A DNA stretch of 28,518 nucleotides from a virus. The notes below the pieces were generated by a model. It was not told where the DNA came from, searched no databases, and worked only from the letters and a program-made list of their open reading frames with translations. Below, piece after piece: positions 16,051 through 23,822 of this stretch; position 1 is the first letter of the stretch, and each line of letters begins with the position of its first letter. The translations under genes and the position numbers were made by a program. Location of the stretch: IMG/VR virus record IMGVR_UViG_3300033981_000651, positions 1 through 28,518 of that record, one strand, 5' to 3'.

Positions 16051-18894
16051 CTATACCACTGCCTGAAGCTGGCCGTAGGTCAGGTTATCCACGGTGTCAT
16101 CTGCATCGTTCAGGATACCCTGCAACCTGTCATGGTTCAGGGACAGACCGAGCACGTAAATCTGCCCCACCTTGATCGGCGTGTCCTTGCCAATGGAATA
16201 CTTGTTCGACTTGGGCGTAGCCTCGATACCTTCCTTGGCGAGATCATCGCGCACCTTGTCGATGTCATGACGGTTGGCAACCAGCCATGTACGGAAGTGC
16301 GTGCGATCCAGCATGAGAGTACCATGTGTAAAGTTACCACCGGGTGAGCTGCGGTACACATCGACACGGATACGAATGCCGCTCCGAGGCAGTCGCGTGT
16401 AGTCATAGGTGGGCTTCTGTCCAGCCGTGTGCATCACCGTGAGCTGGGCCCCGGCGTTGTCGTTCATGTACTGGGCAAGCACATCGAAGCAATCCATCTT
16501 GGTGGATGTGGCTGCAGCGCGGAGCGGGCTGAGCTGGCCGAGGATGTACCGGGTCGGAACTTCCGGATCGTACTGGATCAACCCAAGCGACTGAGCCAGC
16601 CTGTTGCCAAGATCAGCGAGAATGATGGCCTGCTCCCAGAAGCGTTCTTGTCCTGAGAAGTTCGGATTATATGACTGCTTGAACGTGACAATATGTTCTG
16701 CAATCATTGCCCTGATGGCCGTGTCGCCTAACGATACGAGATGTTTTATATAAACCTCGCCAACCACACCATAACAAGTCGTGGTGAAGTTATACATCTT
16801 GCGCCCGGCCTCAGTCGAACGAGTGAAGAGCGGATGCGGCATCATATGGATTTCCAACAGACGCGCCATCTGTGCGTCCGTATCCATGCCAGACGAGTAG
16901 AGCTTGGATGCCATCGACCTGTTGGCGCTCATGGTGCAGATCGTTGCCCATGTCTTGGCGTCCTTCTCCTCCGAGTTCTTGGTCAGCCGCGCCTTGTCGC
17001 GGCCCTGTGATACCCAGTACGTGAAGTCACCGACTTCCTTGTCTGGCATCATGGTGGCTTCGTCAATCGTGACAGGCAGGTTATTATACAAGCCGAAGCG
17101 GGAGAAGGCAGCGTTCTGTGTAAACTTGGCAGAGAAGTGCAGCTTGGTGGGGTCGCCATAGATCGACTGCTGCATCATCTGGGCCAGCGTCTTACCGCAT
17201 CCGGTCGGCCCGCAGAGATTTACTGTCAGGCCCTTGAGCCCAGTGAACTGGAACAACGGCGAAGCAAAGCCCAGCCCCAGCACAAACATATGCACAGGCA
17301 TGTTGGCCTTAGTCAGCAGCGATGTAAACTTGGACCACTCGTCCACGGTGCCAGCCGTTCCGTATAACTGCTCACCCACCCGCTGCGAATGCGCAGCAAG
17401 GCTGATGTTCTCTGTTCGTACTAAGCCCTGCTCGTCTGTCTTAAATAACTTCTCACCCAGCAGGAAGCTGGAGTTGTCGTCTTTCCACCCCATCGTGGAG
17501 TACAGGTTCGTGACTGACCTGATCTGTCTCAGGCTGTCCATGTACGTGCGAAGCATTGTCTGAAAACCCTCTGTCTGCTTCTTACCCGCAAGCACAATGC
17601 CCTTGTCTGCCACGGCAGTGGCAAACTCTCTGCCGCTGTGCTCAGCGAGGAATGCTTGGCGGAATGCCAGTTCTGTCCAGCCCACATGTGGGCGCTTCCA
17701 GTGATATCGTACAGTCTCGAAACCCAGCGTCTCATCGTAACCGTAGCCAACCGGGTAGATGTCAAACTTGCATATGTCGATATCGGTTCCGTCAGTGGCA
17801 ACCTTGATGCCATCGGCTGTGCGCTTGTACGGCTTGGGGATCGGCACCTCGAACGCTTCCTTGTCCGGTGCGTCCCGTGCAATCTCCACCTCTTGGTACT
17901 GCAGCCCCAGTCTGGCAGGCGAACCGATGCGTCCCTTGAACCGGCACTTCTTGCAACCGTCTTCGCGTTCGCTCTCAAACTTACTGCACGTTGTCGGACC
18001 GGTAGCGGCTCGCTGCCAGTGGGTCAGCTTCTTCAGCGTCTTGGTCTCATCGAAGTCGGGGTGATCCTTGGACCACTCGACGGCTACCTCTTCAGGTGTT
18101 TCACAGTAGGCTGCGATACCCATCAGGCCATACCAGAACGGCTCTGGCACATCCGCTTGGTTGTTCACGGCCCATGCGATCTGTGCGCACTTCGCAACCA
18201 GTATCGTTGCGTTGGCTGGGGGATAGTCTTGCTTGACGGCTAGGTTGTCGAGGAGGGTGGTTGTTCGCTTGGGTACATGAACTGTAACTGGTGCTGTTAT
18301 ATATTTCTGCAACGCCGCCGTCATGTCTGTGACAGTAACTTCTGGTGCGTTGAGCAGAAGTTTTACAGTGTTATCTCCTTTGTAGTTCACAGTACCAGTT
18401 GCTCTCAGGACACGAGCACTGTCGGTAATGACGACCGGGTCGACATTGAAATCGTGCTGCTTGGTGGCATCTTTCAGCGCCTGTGCCAGCGGCTTCCATC
18501 TATCTTGTGTGAGGTCTTCATCGAGCACCCAGTACACATGCAGGCCGTTGCCGCTGTGTACGATCATTGGCTTAGGTAACTTAGTTGTTGCGAGGAAATC
18601 ACCGAGCGCCTTGAGCCCGTCTTTCCACGTGTCATATGGTTTATCTTCGCCGCAGTCTACGTCCAGATACAGCGCCTTTGTGAACGCTGTGTGTTCCTGC
18701 TTACGATGTTCCTTGGTGAACGATGACACAGCATAGTAAGTATTGTAGCCCTTATCGCTCATCTGCTGCAGATGCAAAGCTAACTTATCTATGTCATCGA
18801 AAAACTTTTGTCGGGGGTACTCACCAACAAGTGTGAAGGCGCAGTACATACCACTCGACGGTAGCACGTGCCGAAGAAAGCCCGGCGTATCCAT
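16051..18894 (-). CDS. AEP-type primase-helicase
   Basis: A 947-residue replication protein that should make primers and unwind DNA at the fork. The N-terminal archaeo-eukaryotic primase-like domain has YLDVD (D78, D80), SGNGLHVYW (H119) and ITDSARVLRATGTVN (D158), the three AEP motifs. A Cys cluster (C303, C314, C317 in the pattern C..F, then GCKKCRFKGRIGSP) looks zinc-binding. A P-loop ATPase follows, with GPTGCGKT (562-569) and LPVTIDEA (606-613). The start is set at 18894, not at an in-frame ATG 84 nt upstream, because AGGGAG lies 8 nt before it and the residues before it look like non-coding leader. It is the last gene of the leftward block, and its stop abuts the stop of the giant virion gene. 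Confidence 0.85.
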   Translation of the reverse strand: MDTPGFLRHVLPSSGMYCAFTLVGEYPRQKFFDDIDKLALHLQQMSDKGYNTYYAVSSFTKEHRKQEHTAFTKALYLDVDCGEDKPYDTWKDGLKALGDFLATTKLPKPMIVHSGNGLHVYWVLDEDLTQDRWKPLAQALKDATKQHDFNVDPVVITDSARVLRATGTVNYKGDNTVKLLLNAPEVTVTDMTAALQKYITAPVTVHVPKRTTTLLDNLAVKQDYPPANATILVAKCAQIAWAVNNQADVPEPFWYGLMGIAAYCETPEEVAVEWSKDHPDFDETKTLKKLTHWQRAATGPTTCSKFESEREDGCKKCRFKGRIGSPARLGLQYQEVEIARDAPDKEAFEVPIPKPYKRTADGIKVATDGTDIDICKFDIYPVGYGYDETLGFETVRYHWKRPHVGWTELAFRQAFLAEHSGREFATAVADKGIVLAGKKQTEGFQTMLRTYMDSLRQIRSVTNLYSTMGWKDDNSSFLLGEKLFKTDEQGLVRTENISLAAHSQRVGEQLYGTAGTVDEWSKFTSLLTKANMPVHMFVLGLGFASPLFQFTGLKGLTVNLCGPTGCGKTLAQMMQQSIYGDPTKLHFSAKFTQNAAFSRFGLYNNLPVTIDEATMMPDKEVGDFTYWVSQGRDKARLTKNSEEKDAKTWATICTMSANRSMASKLYSSGMDTDAQMARLLEIHMMPHPLFTRSTEAGRKMYNFTTTCYGVVGEVYIKHLVSLGDTAIRAMIAEHIVTFKQSYNPNFSGQERFWEQAIILADLGNRLAQSLGLIQYDPEVPTRYILGQLSPLRAAATSTKMDCFDVLAQYMNDNAGAQLTVMHTAGQKPTYDYTRLPRSGIRIRVDVYRSSPGGNFTHGTLMLDRTHFRTWLVANRHDIDKVRDDLAKEGIEATPKSNKYSIGKDTPIKVGQIYVLGLSLNHDRLQGILNDADDTVDNLTYGQLQAVV

Positions 18895-18952
18895 GTAGTT
18901 CTCCCTGTTGGTAGAGTGGGGGTTGGGGATGAAACACCCCCAACCGATGATG
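18895..18952 (-). promoter_or_regulatory. Leader with GGTTGGGG/CCCCAACC hairpin before primase-helicase
   Basis: This 58-nt gap lies between the HTH gene and the primase-helicase. It contains a perfect 8-bp inverted repeat (arms 18921-18928 and 18938-18945, 9-nt loop). In the leftward transcript it forms a stable hairpin upstream of the ACCAACAGGGAG ribosome binding region. No U-run follows, so it is not a classical intrinsic terminator. It may stabilise or process the mRNA, or control translation. The hairpin is seen directly; its role is inferred. Confidence 0.5.
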
Positions 18953-19240
18953 CTACTGCTCCTGACCGAGCAGTTCAAGCAGCCGCTTCACTCGTTGCGG
19001 CTGTTCCATCTCAAGCACCTCCGCTGTCGGCCATCCATGTTCAGTCAGGATGGCTAACAACTTTTTCAGCATGGCCTTCATCTTTGGAACATTGGTAGAA
19101 CGCATTGGTTTACCACGAACCCAGAGGTAGTAGGTCATGCGGGAGACGCCGAGAACCCTCGCCATGTCGGAAGTTGACAGCAGCATATGACGCCGCAGCA
19201 CCTCGACCTTGGCAAAGTCCACGGGCTGATTATGCGTCAT
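18953..19240 (-). CDS. Small helix-turn-helix DNA-binding protein
   Basis: A 95-residue protein. Residues about 12-47 form a Cro/CI-type HTH (LRRHMLLSTSDMARVLGVSRMTYYLWVRGKPM), where the recognition helix would be VSRMTYYLWVRG. The remainder is helical and basic. The ATG at 19240 overlaps the end of the upstream gene by 11 nt; a longer frame beginning at 19288 has no support and would overlap it by 59 nt. It sits between the putative single-strand-binding protein and the primase-helicase, so it may regulate the replication operon or help origin recognition. No partner or operator can be identified. Confidence 0.75.
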   Translation of the reverse strand: MTHNQPVDFAKVEVLRRHMLLSTSDMARVLGVSRMTYYLWVRGKPMRSTNVPKMKAMLKKLLAILTEHGWPTAEVLEMEQPQRVKRLLELLGQEQ

Positions 19241-20225
19241 CCGCGTTGGTCTCACCCAGCAGCGCGGCGATCTCGTCCGCAATGTCAACGGTCGGCGCGG
19301 CTACCTTGGGCACAGCCTTGGGCTTGGGCGCAGGAGCGGGGGCCGCAGCAGCGGCAGGGGCCGCAGTCTTGGCACCGAAACCACGCTTGGGCTCAGCACG
19401 GGGCGGCTCTTGGATGTCAACCGGAGCCTCTTCCTCCTCGACCGGAGCCGGGGCAGGAATAGCCTTGGGTTTCACCAGCAGGGGCTTGGGCTTCTCGACT
19501 TCCAGCTTGGCTACAGGTGCAGCAGTTTCTTCTCCCGTGATTGTCTTCACTTCCGTGGAACCAAACAGCGCATCGACTGCTTCCATTGCAGCCTCGTCAA
19601 GGAAGCCACCGAACCCGAAGTTGAGCTTGGGGAACGAGGCATCAGTGTCAAACGAGATGCGGGTCTTCACGATCTCCGGAGCGATGCCACGCATGGCAAG
19701 CTCACGCTGGTACTGGTTCAACCCCTTGAGCGCAGCGGGCGTAACCTGCAGCAGGTAGATCGGGCCAGTCGGATCATCGGCAGCCACCACGGCAAGGCGC
19801 TTCAGGTCAGAGCAGGCCTTGACCTTCTGGCCCATCGGCGTGACCTTGGAGCCCCATGCATTATGCGGGCAAGTAGCACAGAGTTCGTTCTGCGGGTCGG
19901 TGCTGTCAGCACTGGGGCGGATACCATCCAGCGAGGAACAGTCCGGAGCAGACGGCTCAGCGTCAGGGGTCCATGCCTTGGCGTACCACGTCTTGGACAG
20001 GCGGGGGTTGGCACCGACGATAACGATGTCCAGTGTGGTGCTATCCAGCACCGTCTCGCTCTCGCCTTCCTTGATGCGGAAGCGGGCACCCTTCAGCGAG
20101 ATGCGGGGGATGCTCTCACCGGAACCGATGCCACCGCCAAGCGCCTGCGCCAGAGCGGAGGGCTGACCGATACGGCCAGCGAGGTGAGCCGGAACCTTGA
20201 TGTTAGTCGGGACGATATTGCTCAT
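19230..20225 (-). CDS. Four-Cys protein with Pro/Ala-rich acidic tail; candidate ssDNA-binding protein
   Basis: A 331-residue protein. The N-terminal half (about 35-225) is beta-rich and contains four cysteines at 96, 116, 119 and 138 (LCATCPHNAWGSK in the middle), a likely zinc site. Residues 230-312 are a Pro/Ala/Lys/Glu-rich linker, and the end (313-331) is acidic (VDIADEIAALLGETNADDA). A globular domain plus disordered linker plus acidic tip is typical of phage single-strand-binding proteins. The neighbours match conserved phage replication cassettes in which an SSB-like protein accompanies PolA, SNF2 helicase, VRR-NUC and primase. ACAGGAGA precedes the ATG. The SSB role is inferred and not proven by a recognised motif. 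Confidence 0.5.
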   Translation of the reverse strand: MSNIVPTNIKVPAHLAGRIGQPSALAQALGGGIGSGESIPRISLKGARFRIKEGESETVLDSTTLDIVIVGANPRLSKTWYAKAWTPDAEPSAPDCSSLDGIRPSADSTDPQNELCATCPHNAWGSKVTPMGQKVKACSDLKRLAVVAADDPTGPIYLLQVTPAALKGLNQYQRELAMRGIAPEIVKTRISFDTDASFPKLNFGFGGFLDEAAMEAVDALFGSTEVKTITGEETAAPVAKLEVEKPKPLLVKPKAIPAPAPVEEEEAPVDIQEPPRAEPKRGFGAKTAAPAAAAAPAPAPKPKAVPKVAAPTVDIADEIAALLGETNADDA

Positions 20226-20246
20226 GTTGTTCTCCTGTAATGAGCG

Positions 20247-20540
20247 TTAGTATTTGTTGGATTTTGCAGCGTAGTCGGAGCCAGTCATAACCATCTGTGC
20301 CCCAGTAAGTTTTACTTTGCTGCGATACACGACGATCTTTTCAATCATGTCTTTCTCGTCAGTGCAGTAGATGATGGGGTTCTGTAGCGTAAGCCCACCA
20401 CCCATACGCAGCAGGTAGCCGTTGTCAATGCGGTAGGCGACGAATGCCATCTCCGTACCAGAGAGTACATCACGTGCTTCGATTGACGACACGGGTTCAT
20501 AGTGGTCAATACCCAACCACTTACGTAGCATCCGTTTCAT
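20247..20540 (-). CDS. Small conserved-looking protein, function unknown
   Basis: A 97-residue protein, one base downstream of the previous leftward stop (TGA-C-ATG). It starts with a basic helix (MKRMLRKWLGID) and continues as a beta-rich domain (TEMAFVAYRIDNGYLLRMGGGLTLQNPIIYCTDEKDMIEKIVVY). There is no membrane segment and no recognisable catalytic motif. Its tight spacing within the replication operon supports a real gene. The function cannot be assigned. Confidence 0.65.
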   Translation of the reverse strand: MKRMLRKWLGIDHYEPVSSIEARDVLSGTEMAFVAYRIDNGYLLRMGGGLTLQNPIIYCTDEKDMIEKIVVYRSKVKLTGAQMVMTGSDYAAKSNKY

Positions 20541-20541
20541 G

Positions 20542-20940
20542 TCAGTCCTCCTTACTGGTCGGCTTGCGTACGTTTACTTCTATGCGTGTGCCGTAGTTCA
20601 CACCGGGCGGCACTGCCTTCGTCTGGTCGATGTACCCGCGCACTGCTGTCTTGCTGATGCGCTTCTCGAACATATCGTAGGCATCGTTCTCACGAACGAA
20701 TGTGAGGACAGCATCCCAGTCAGCCACGTTAGCGAAGTCCACCGTGGTAAGGAACGCCGTGCCGTGCTTGGTTTTGAAACTGGTGACACCTTGGGTATCT
20801 GCTTGCTGCTTCACCCATGTCTCCAGCTTGTCCATCTTGGCCGTGATCTCGCCAGCTTTTTGGTCAGCTTCAGCTTTGATCTGGGCCTTCTTGTCACGCA
20901 GCTTGAGGTAAGCTGCCACCACTTCATCCACTGTTATCAT
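20542..20940 (-). CDS. Widespread phage protein with N-terminal coiled coil, function unknown
   Basis: A 132-residue protein. Residues 1-45 are a charged coiled coil (YLKLRDKKAQIKAEADQKAGEITAKMDKLETWV). The rest has the pattern QGVTSFKTKHGTAFLTTVDFANVADWDAVLTFVRENDAYDMFEKRISKTAVRGYID, ending PPGVNYGTRIEVNVRKP. This pattern recurs in uncharacterised phage proteins next to replication genes. The coiled-coil plus small domain layout recalls Gam-like nuclease inhibitors, but no Gam signature is visible. The start is the ATG at 20940, which has AGGAGAG 5-6 nt upstream. A GTG 51 nt further upstream lies inside a leader hairpin and is less likely. Confidence 0.7.
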   Translation of the reverse strand: MITVDEVVAAYLKLRDKKAQIKAEADQKAGEITAKMDKLETWVKQQADTQGVTSFKTKHGTAFLTTVDFANVADWDAVLTFVRENDAYDMFEKRISKTAVRGYIDQTKAVPPGVNYGTRIEVNVRKPTSKED

Positions 20941-21076
20941 TTTTCTCTCCTGTTGGTGCCAGTCGCGGGCAAGAAGGTATAACTGCCCCACTGGCTGACG
21001 GGGTTATTCTCAATGCGTGGTACTCACCGTCCAATCCACGTCTGCTCTTACCGCCTAGGCGGACCCAGCAGCAGGG
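20941..21076 (-). promoter_or_regulatory. Leader region with hairpin and 12-bp palindrome
   Basis: This 136-nt gap is the longest in the leftward block. In the transcript, arms 20990-20995 and 20958-20963 (GCCAGT/ACTGGC) and inner arms 20984-20988 and 20967-20971 (GGGCA/TGCCC) make an interrupted hairpin directly upstream of ACCAACAGGAGAG. A perfect palindrome CCGCCTAGGCGG occupies 21051-21062. No U-run and no convincing promoter were found. It is probably a site of translational or transcriptional control, or a binding site for a dimeric protein. Structure is seen; function is inferred. Confidence 0.45.
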
Positions 21077-22633
21077 TCATCTCTGCATCTCCTGTTGAAT
21101 AAGATCGAGTAGCACGCCCTGCAGTTTCTGCTTTGTTGCAAGGCGCTGGAATATCTTCTGCTCCAGTGCTGTGCTTTGGATGTGCACTACGTTGGATACG
21201 TGACGCTTGCCGATACGTTCGACGCGCCCATTAGCTTGGGTGTACTGCTCGTTGGACGCTATAGGTCCGTACCAGATAACAGTGGAAGCAGCAGTAAGAG
21301 TAAGGCCATGAGCCATAGTAGCAGGGTGAGCGATAAGGACGCGAGGGTCAGTAGCACTCTGGAAATTGTAGAAGATTGTGTTGCGTTGGCTAGACGAGAC
21401 AGAGCCATTGACCACTGCGACGGACCAGTGCTTGCCGAGTTCCCGCTCAAGCATTCGTAGAGTGCCCGTGAGCGGCACAAAAACAATGACCTTGCCTCCT
21501 GCTTCTTCGATAACTTCTTTGACTGCGTTGATCCGTGGGGCGCAGTCCAGTTCGATGTCATTGCCGTCCTCTCCATATGCTACGCCACAGGCGATCTGAA
21601 TTAGTTTCATAGCCTTGACTGCTTCGTTAACTGCAGTGATCGTGCCGTCAGCTCCACCAGTCTCAGTGATGAGATGCTTCATCATCTGCTTGTAGTGTTG
21701 CGTCTGCTCCGGTGTCAGCTCTACCTCTCTGGTCTGCAGCACAGTGTCGGGTAAGTCAAAACACTCATCGCGAGTGAAGCGCACCGCTGGCTGCAGAATA
21801 TGTTTGACTGTCTCCGGACTGTCGGGCTTGGCGGTGTAACGATACGGACCCAACTTCATCATCACTTGATCTTTGAACGCCGTGTAGGTCTTGGTGCAGT
21901 ACGGACTGTCGATCAGTTTGGCCAATGCCCACGCATCTGTCGGTTCGTTGGGTGTTGGTGTGCCAGTCATCAGCCACAGGCGGATACCTTTCTCGTTGTC
22001 CAGCCAGCGGCGGAATGTCTTGAACCTCTTGGTCGTGGGGTTCCGCAGCACTGCCGCTTCGTCCACAATAATCAGGTCGAACATACCCTTGGCTTCGTTG
22101 GCGATGATAGGAAACCCATCGTGGTTGATGACGTAGAAGTCTGCTTCCTGCCTGAGTAGTTTCTTCCTGCGCTCTGCTGTGCCGTGCAGTACGGTCGCCC
22201 TGCGGTGGGTGAAGTTCATGTAGATGGCATCACCCCACACACGTTCCAGTGTGGACAGCGGAGATATGACGAGCACCTTGCTAACCGCGCCCACTTCTAT
22301 CAGGTAGTCTGCCGCCCACAGGGCGCTCTGGGTTTTGCCCGTGCCGATCTCATTCAGCACAAGCCCCTTGTCATAGATGGTCAGGAAGGCAGCCGTGTCC
22401 TGCTGGTGCTGGTATGGCTTGAACCTGCCCGGCCAATCGTAGTGGTAGAGAATGGGCGAGGGTGCCTCGATCCCTAGCTGGTTGAGCTGGCTCACTTCGC
22501 GCACGCCGTGGGGCGTGACGATTACCTCCTGCCCACGCACAGTAATACGTTGTGCTGTGCTGATTGATGCAAGCACACGCTCGGGATGGTTGAGCTTCAG
22601 CGCCAGCGCCTTGGCTTTCGGAATGACTAACAC
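21077..22633 (-). CDS. SNF2-type (SF2) helicase
   Basis: A 518-residue helicase with both RecA-like lobes. Motifs are GTGK (97-100) in LNEIGTGKTQ, DEAA (191-194), TGTPTPN (223-229), AHGLTLTAAS (441-450) and QANGRVERIGK (466-476). SNF2-like proteins translocate on duplex DNA. Phage forms commonly sit beside VRR-NUC nucleases and are thought to act in replication fork remodelling or recombination. The start is a GTG at 22633, supported by GGAGG 8 nt upstream. It overlaps the end of the VRR-NUC gene by 7 nt, so the two are probably translated in a coupled way. DEAA in place of DEAH or DEXH is common in phage homologues. Confidence 0.85.
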   Translation of the reverse strand: MLVIPKAKALALKLNHPERVLASISTAQRITVRGQEVIVTPHGVREVSQLNQLGIEAPSPILYHYDWPGRFKPYQHQQDTAAFLTIYDKGLVLNEIGTGKTQSALWAADYLIEVGAVSKVLVISPLSTLERVWGDAIYMNFTHRRATVLHGTAERRKKLLRQEADFYVINHDGFPIIANEAKGMFDLIIVDEAAVLRNPTTKRFKTFRRWLDNEKGIRLWLMTGTPTPNEPTDAWALAKLIDSPYCTKTYTAFKDQVMMKLGPYRYTAKPDSPETVKHILQPAVRFTRDECFDLPDTVLQTREVELTPEQTQHYKQMMKHLITETGGADGTITAVNEAVKAMKLIQIACGVAYGEDGNDIELDCAPRINAVKEVIEEAGGKVIVFVPLTGTLRMLERELGKHWSVAVVNGSVSSSQRNTIFYNFQSATDPRVLIAHPATMAHGLTLTAASTVIWYGPIASNEQYTQANGRVERIGKRHVSNVVHIQSTALEQKIFQRLATKQKLQGVLLDLIQQEMQR

Positions 22634-22938
22634 TGCTCAAGCCTCCACTTGAGCCACGTGCGGAAGTTTGCCACGCCTTCGTCGCTATCCACCACGACAC
22701 AGTGCGCCCCGGCCTTGACCATATCTGCCATGGTCTTTTCCTGCAGGGGCGTGACCTTGTACTTGCCACCAGCGGCCTTGACCTCGATACCTATCATGCG
22801 CCCGTTCACACAGGCGATCCTGTCAGGGATGCCGGACCTGCCGTATATCCCTGACTGCGGGGCGAAGTACCACACGCCTGCTTCCTTCAGCACCTTATCC
22901 ACCTTCTTCTTCATCTTTGCTTCAGGGGTATCTGCCAT
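22627..22938 (-). CDS. VRR-NUC domain nuclease
   Basis: A 103-residue protein that is a complete stand-alone VRR-NUC domain, a PD-(D/E)XK-type fold that cuts branched DNA such as flaps or Holliday junctions. Visible motifs are SGIPDR (D39), IGIEVKAAGGK (E52, K54) and TPLQ (Q66), followed by HCVVVDSDEG. A basic N-terminal helix (AKMKKKVDKVLKEAG) precedes it. Its gene overlaps the SNF2 helicase gene, a pairing seen in many phages, which suggests joint action on recombination or fork intermediates. AAAGG lies 6 nt before the ATG. Confidence 0.85.
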   Translation of the reverse strand: MADTPEAKMKKKVDKVLKEAGVWYFAPQSGIYGRSGIPDRIACVNGRMIGIEVKAAGGKYKVTPLQEKTMADMVKAGAHCVVVDSDEGVANFRTWLKWRLEQC

Positions 22939-22962
22939 AGCATACCTTTACACTGTTGTCAA

Positions 22963-23622
22963 CTATTGTGCGAAGTCGCATAGGTGTTTGGCCGGACAGA
23001 ATTTACACAGGCCGCTAGGCTTGGCGGGCCAATCCTCACTGGCAAGGCTGCGCTCAATGCGACCGACTTTGTTCAGCAGGTCGGACCACATACCCCCAAT
23101 GTTGTTGCGGTTATATATCTCCCGGTCCATAGCTTTGTCTTTTAGCCAGACAAAACAACTAGATACCTCGTGGATATCTTTATGGTGGGCGAACACCTGC
23201 AGTGCGAATAGTTCCAACTGAGCGAAATCGGGACGCCGCTTGCCCGTCTTCCAGTCCATGACGATGGCTTTGTTCCCACGTAATACAAGCACGTCAAGTT
23301 TAGAGCGCATCCATGCGTCAGCATCCCACCAACCAGTGGGCTTGAGCCCACGGTTAAGCGTCATCTCCTGCTCCACCATGAGCGTGCCGTCACCCACGCT
23401 GCGAACCACAGCGTCGATCATGGGGGCATAGACTGCTGCCTCTGCGGGCAGGTCCGTGTCGTCGCGCAGCCGCTCTTCGATCATCTTGTGCAGACGTTCG
23501 CCGTACAGTGTGGCCTCGCCACCGGGGTCCGTCACCTGCTTGGCAATACGTTGGTGGTAGTATCGCTTGGGGCAGTTGTCGTACATCTTGATGGATGAGT
23601 ACGAATGGGTGAGCGATGTCAC
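22963..23622 (-). CDS. Cas4/RecB-like PD-(D/E)XK nuclease with Fe-S cysteines
   Basis: A 219-residue protein starting at GTG 23622 (an ATG at 23661 would give 232). Residue numbers here count from that ATG. The motifs are YSSIKMYDNCPKRYYH (C30), GERLHKMIEE (H58), SKLDVLVL (D123) and VMDWKTGK (D136, K138). The end is SGLCKFCPAKHLC (C219, C222, C228). One early Cys plus three late Cys is the Fe-S arrangement of Cas4 and AddB exonucleases. GTG 23622 is preferred because it forms a GTGA overlap with the upstream stop and follows AAGGA, whereas the ATG has no ribosome binding site. The likely role is recombination-type DNA end processing. Confidence 0.8.
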   Translation of the reverse strand: MTSLTHSYSSIKMYDNCPKRYYHQRIAKQVTDPGGEATLYGERLHKMIEERLRDDTDLPAEAAVYAPMIDAVVRSVGDGTLMVEQEMTLNRGLKPTGWWDADAWMRSKLDVLVLRGNKAIVMDWKTGKRRPDFAQLELFALQVFAHHKDIHEVSSCFVWLKDKAMDREIYNRNNIGGMWSDLLNKVGRIERSLASEDWPAKPSGLCKFCPAKHLCDFAQ

Positions 23623-23822
23623 TTGCGGTTGTCCTTCTTCTTGTAGGGGTTCTTCTGCCATGCGTCGGCTTCTACCAGCTCGTCCTTCAACGCCTTAACG
23701 TCAGGCGGGAAGCACTTGTAGACAATGGTTTCGTTCTTGCCCGGTACGTTTTCCATCTCGCTGATACAGGGATCGGCGGCTAACAGGGCCAGCATGTAGC
23801 TGGCCGACAGCAATGCAAACAT
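23619..23822 (-). CDS. Small exported protein with signal peptide-like N-terminus
   Basis: A 67-residue protein whose start overlaps the dCMP deaminase stop by one base (TAATG), after a GGAGG ribosome binding site. The N-terminus (MFALLSASYMLALLAA) is hydrophobic and short, like a signal peptide or membrane anchor. The remainder is hydrophilic with two cysteines (C19, C37) and a Lys-rich end (NPYKKKDNRK). Nothing in it suggests DNA metabolism. Superinfection exclusion or another envelope function is possible but unproven. It is coupled to the nuclease gene by a GTGA overlap. Confidence 0.6.
   Translation of the reverse strand: MFALLSASYMLALLAADPCISEMENVPGKNETIVYKCFPPDVKALKDELVEADAWQKNPYKKKDNRK

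Noticed and set aside
20940-20991. A longer start (GTG at 20991) for the 132-residue coiled-coil protein
   Set aside because: It begins inside the leader hairpin with no clear ribosome binding site, while the ATG at 20940 has AGGAGAG at good spacing.
21048-21080. A 10-residue open frame (MTLLLGPPRR) with an ATGA overlap to the helicase stop, as a leader peptide
   Set aside because: It is too short to judge. The ATGA could be chance, and part of it is the palindrome 21051-21062, which explains the sequence better.
22957-22962. A perfect TTGACA on the minus strand before the VRR-NUC gene, as a promoter -35 box
   Set aside because: At normal spacing the -10 box would overlap the start codon (TATGGC, a poor match) and transcription would start inside the gene. 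The gap is only 24 nt within a coupled operon.
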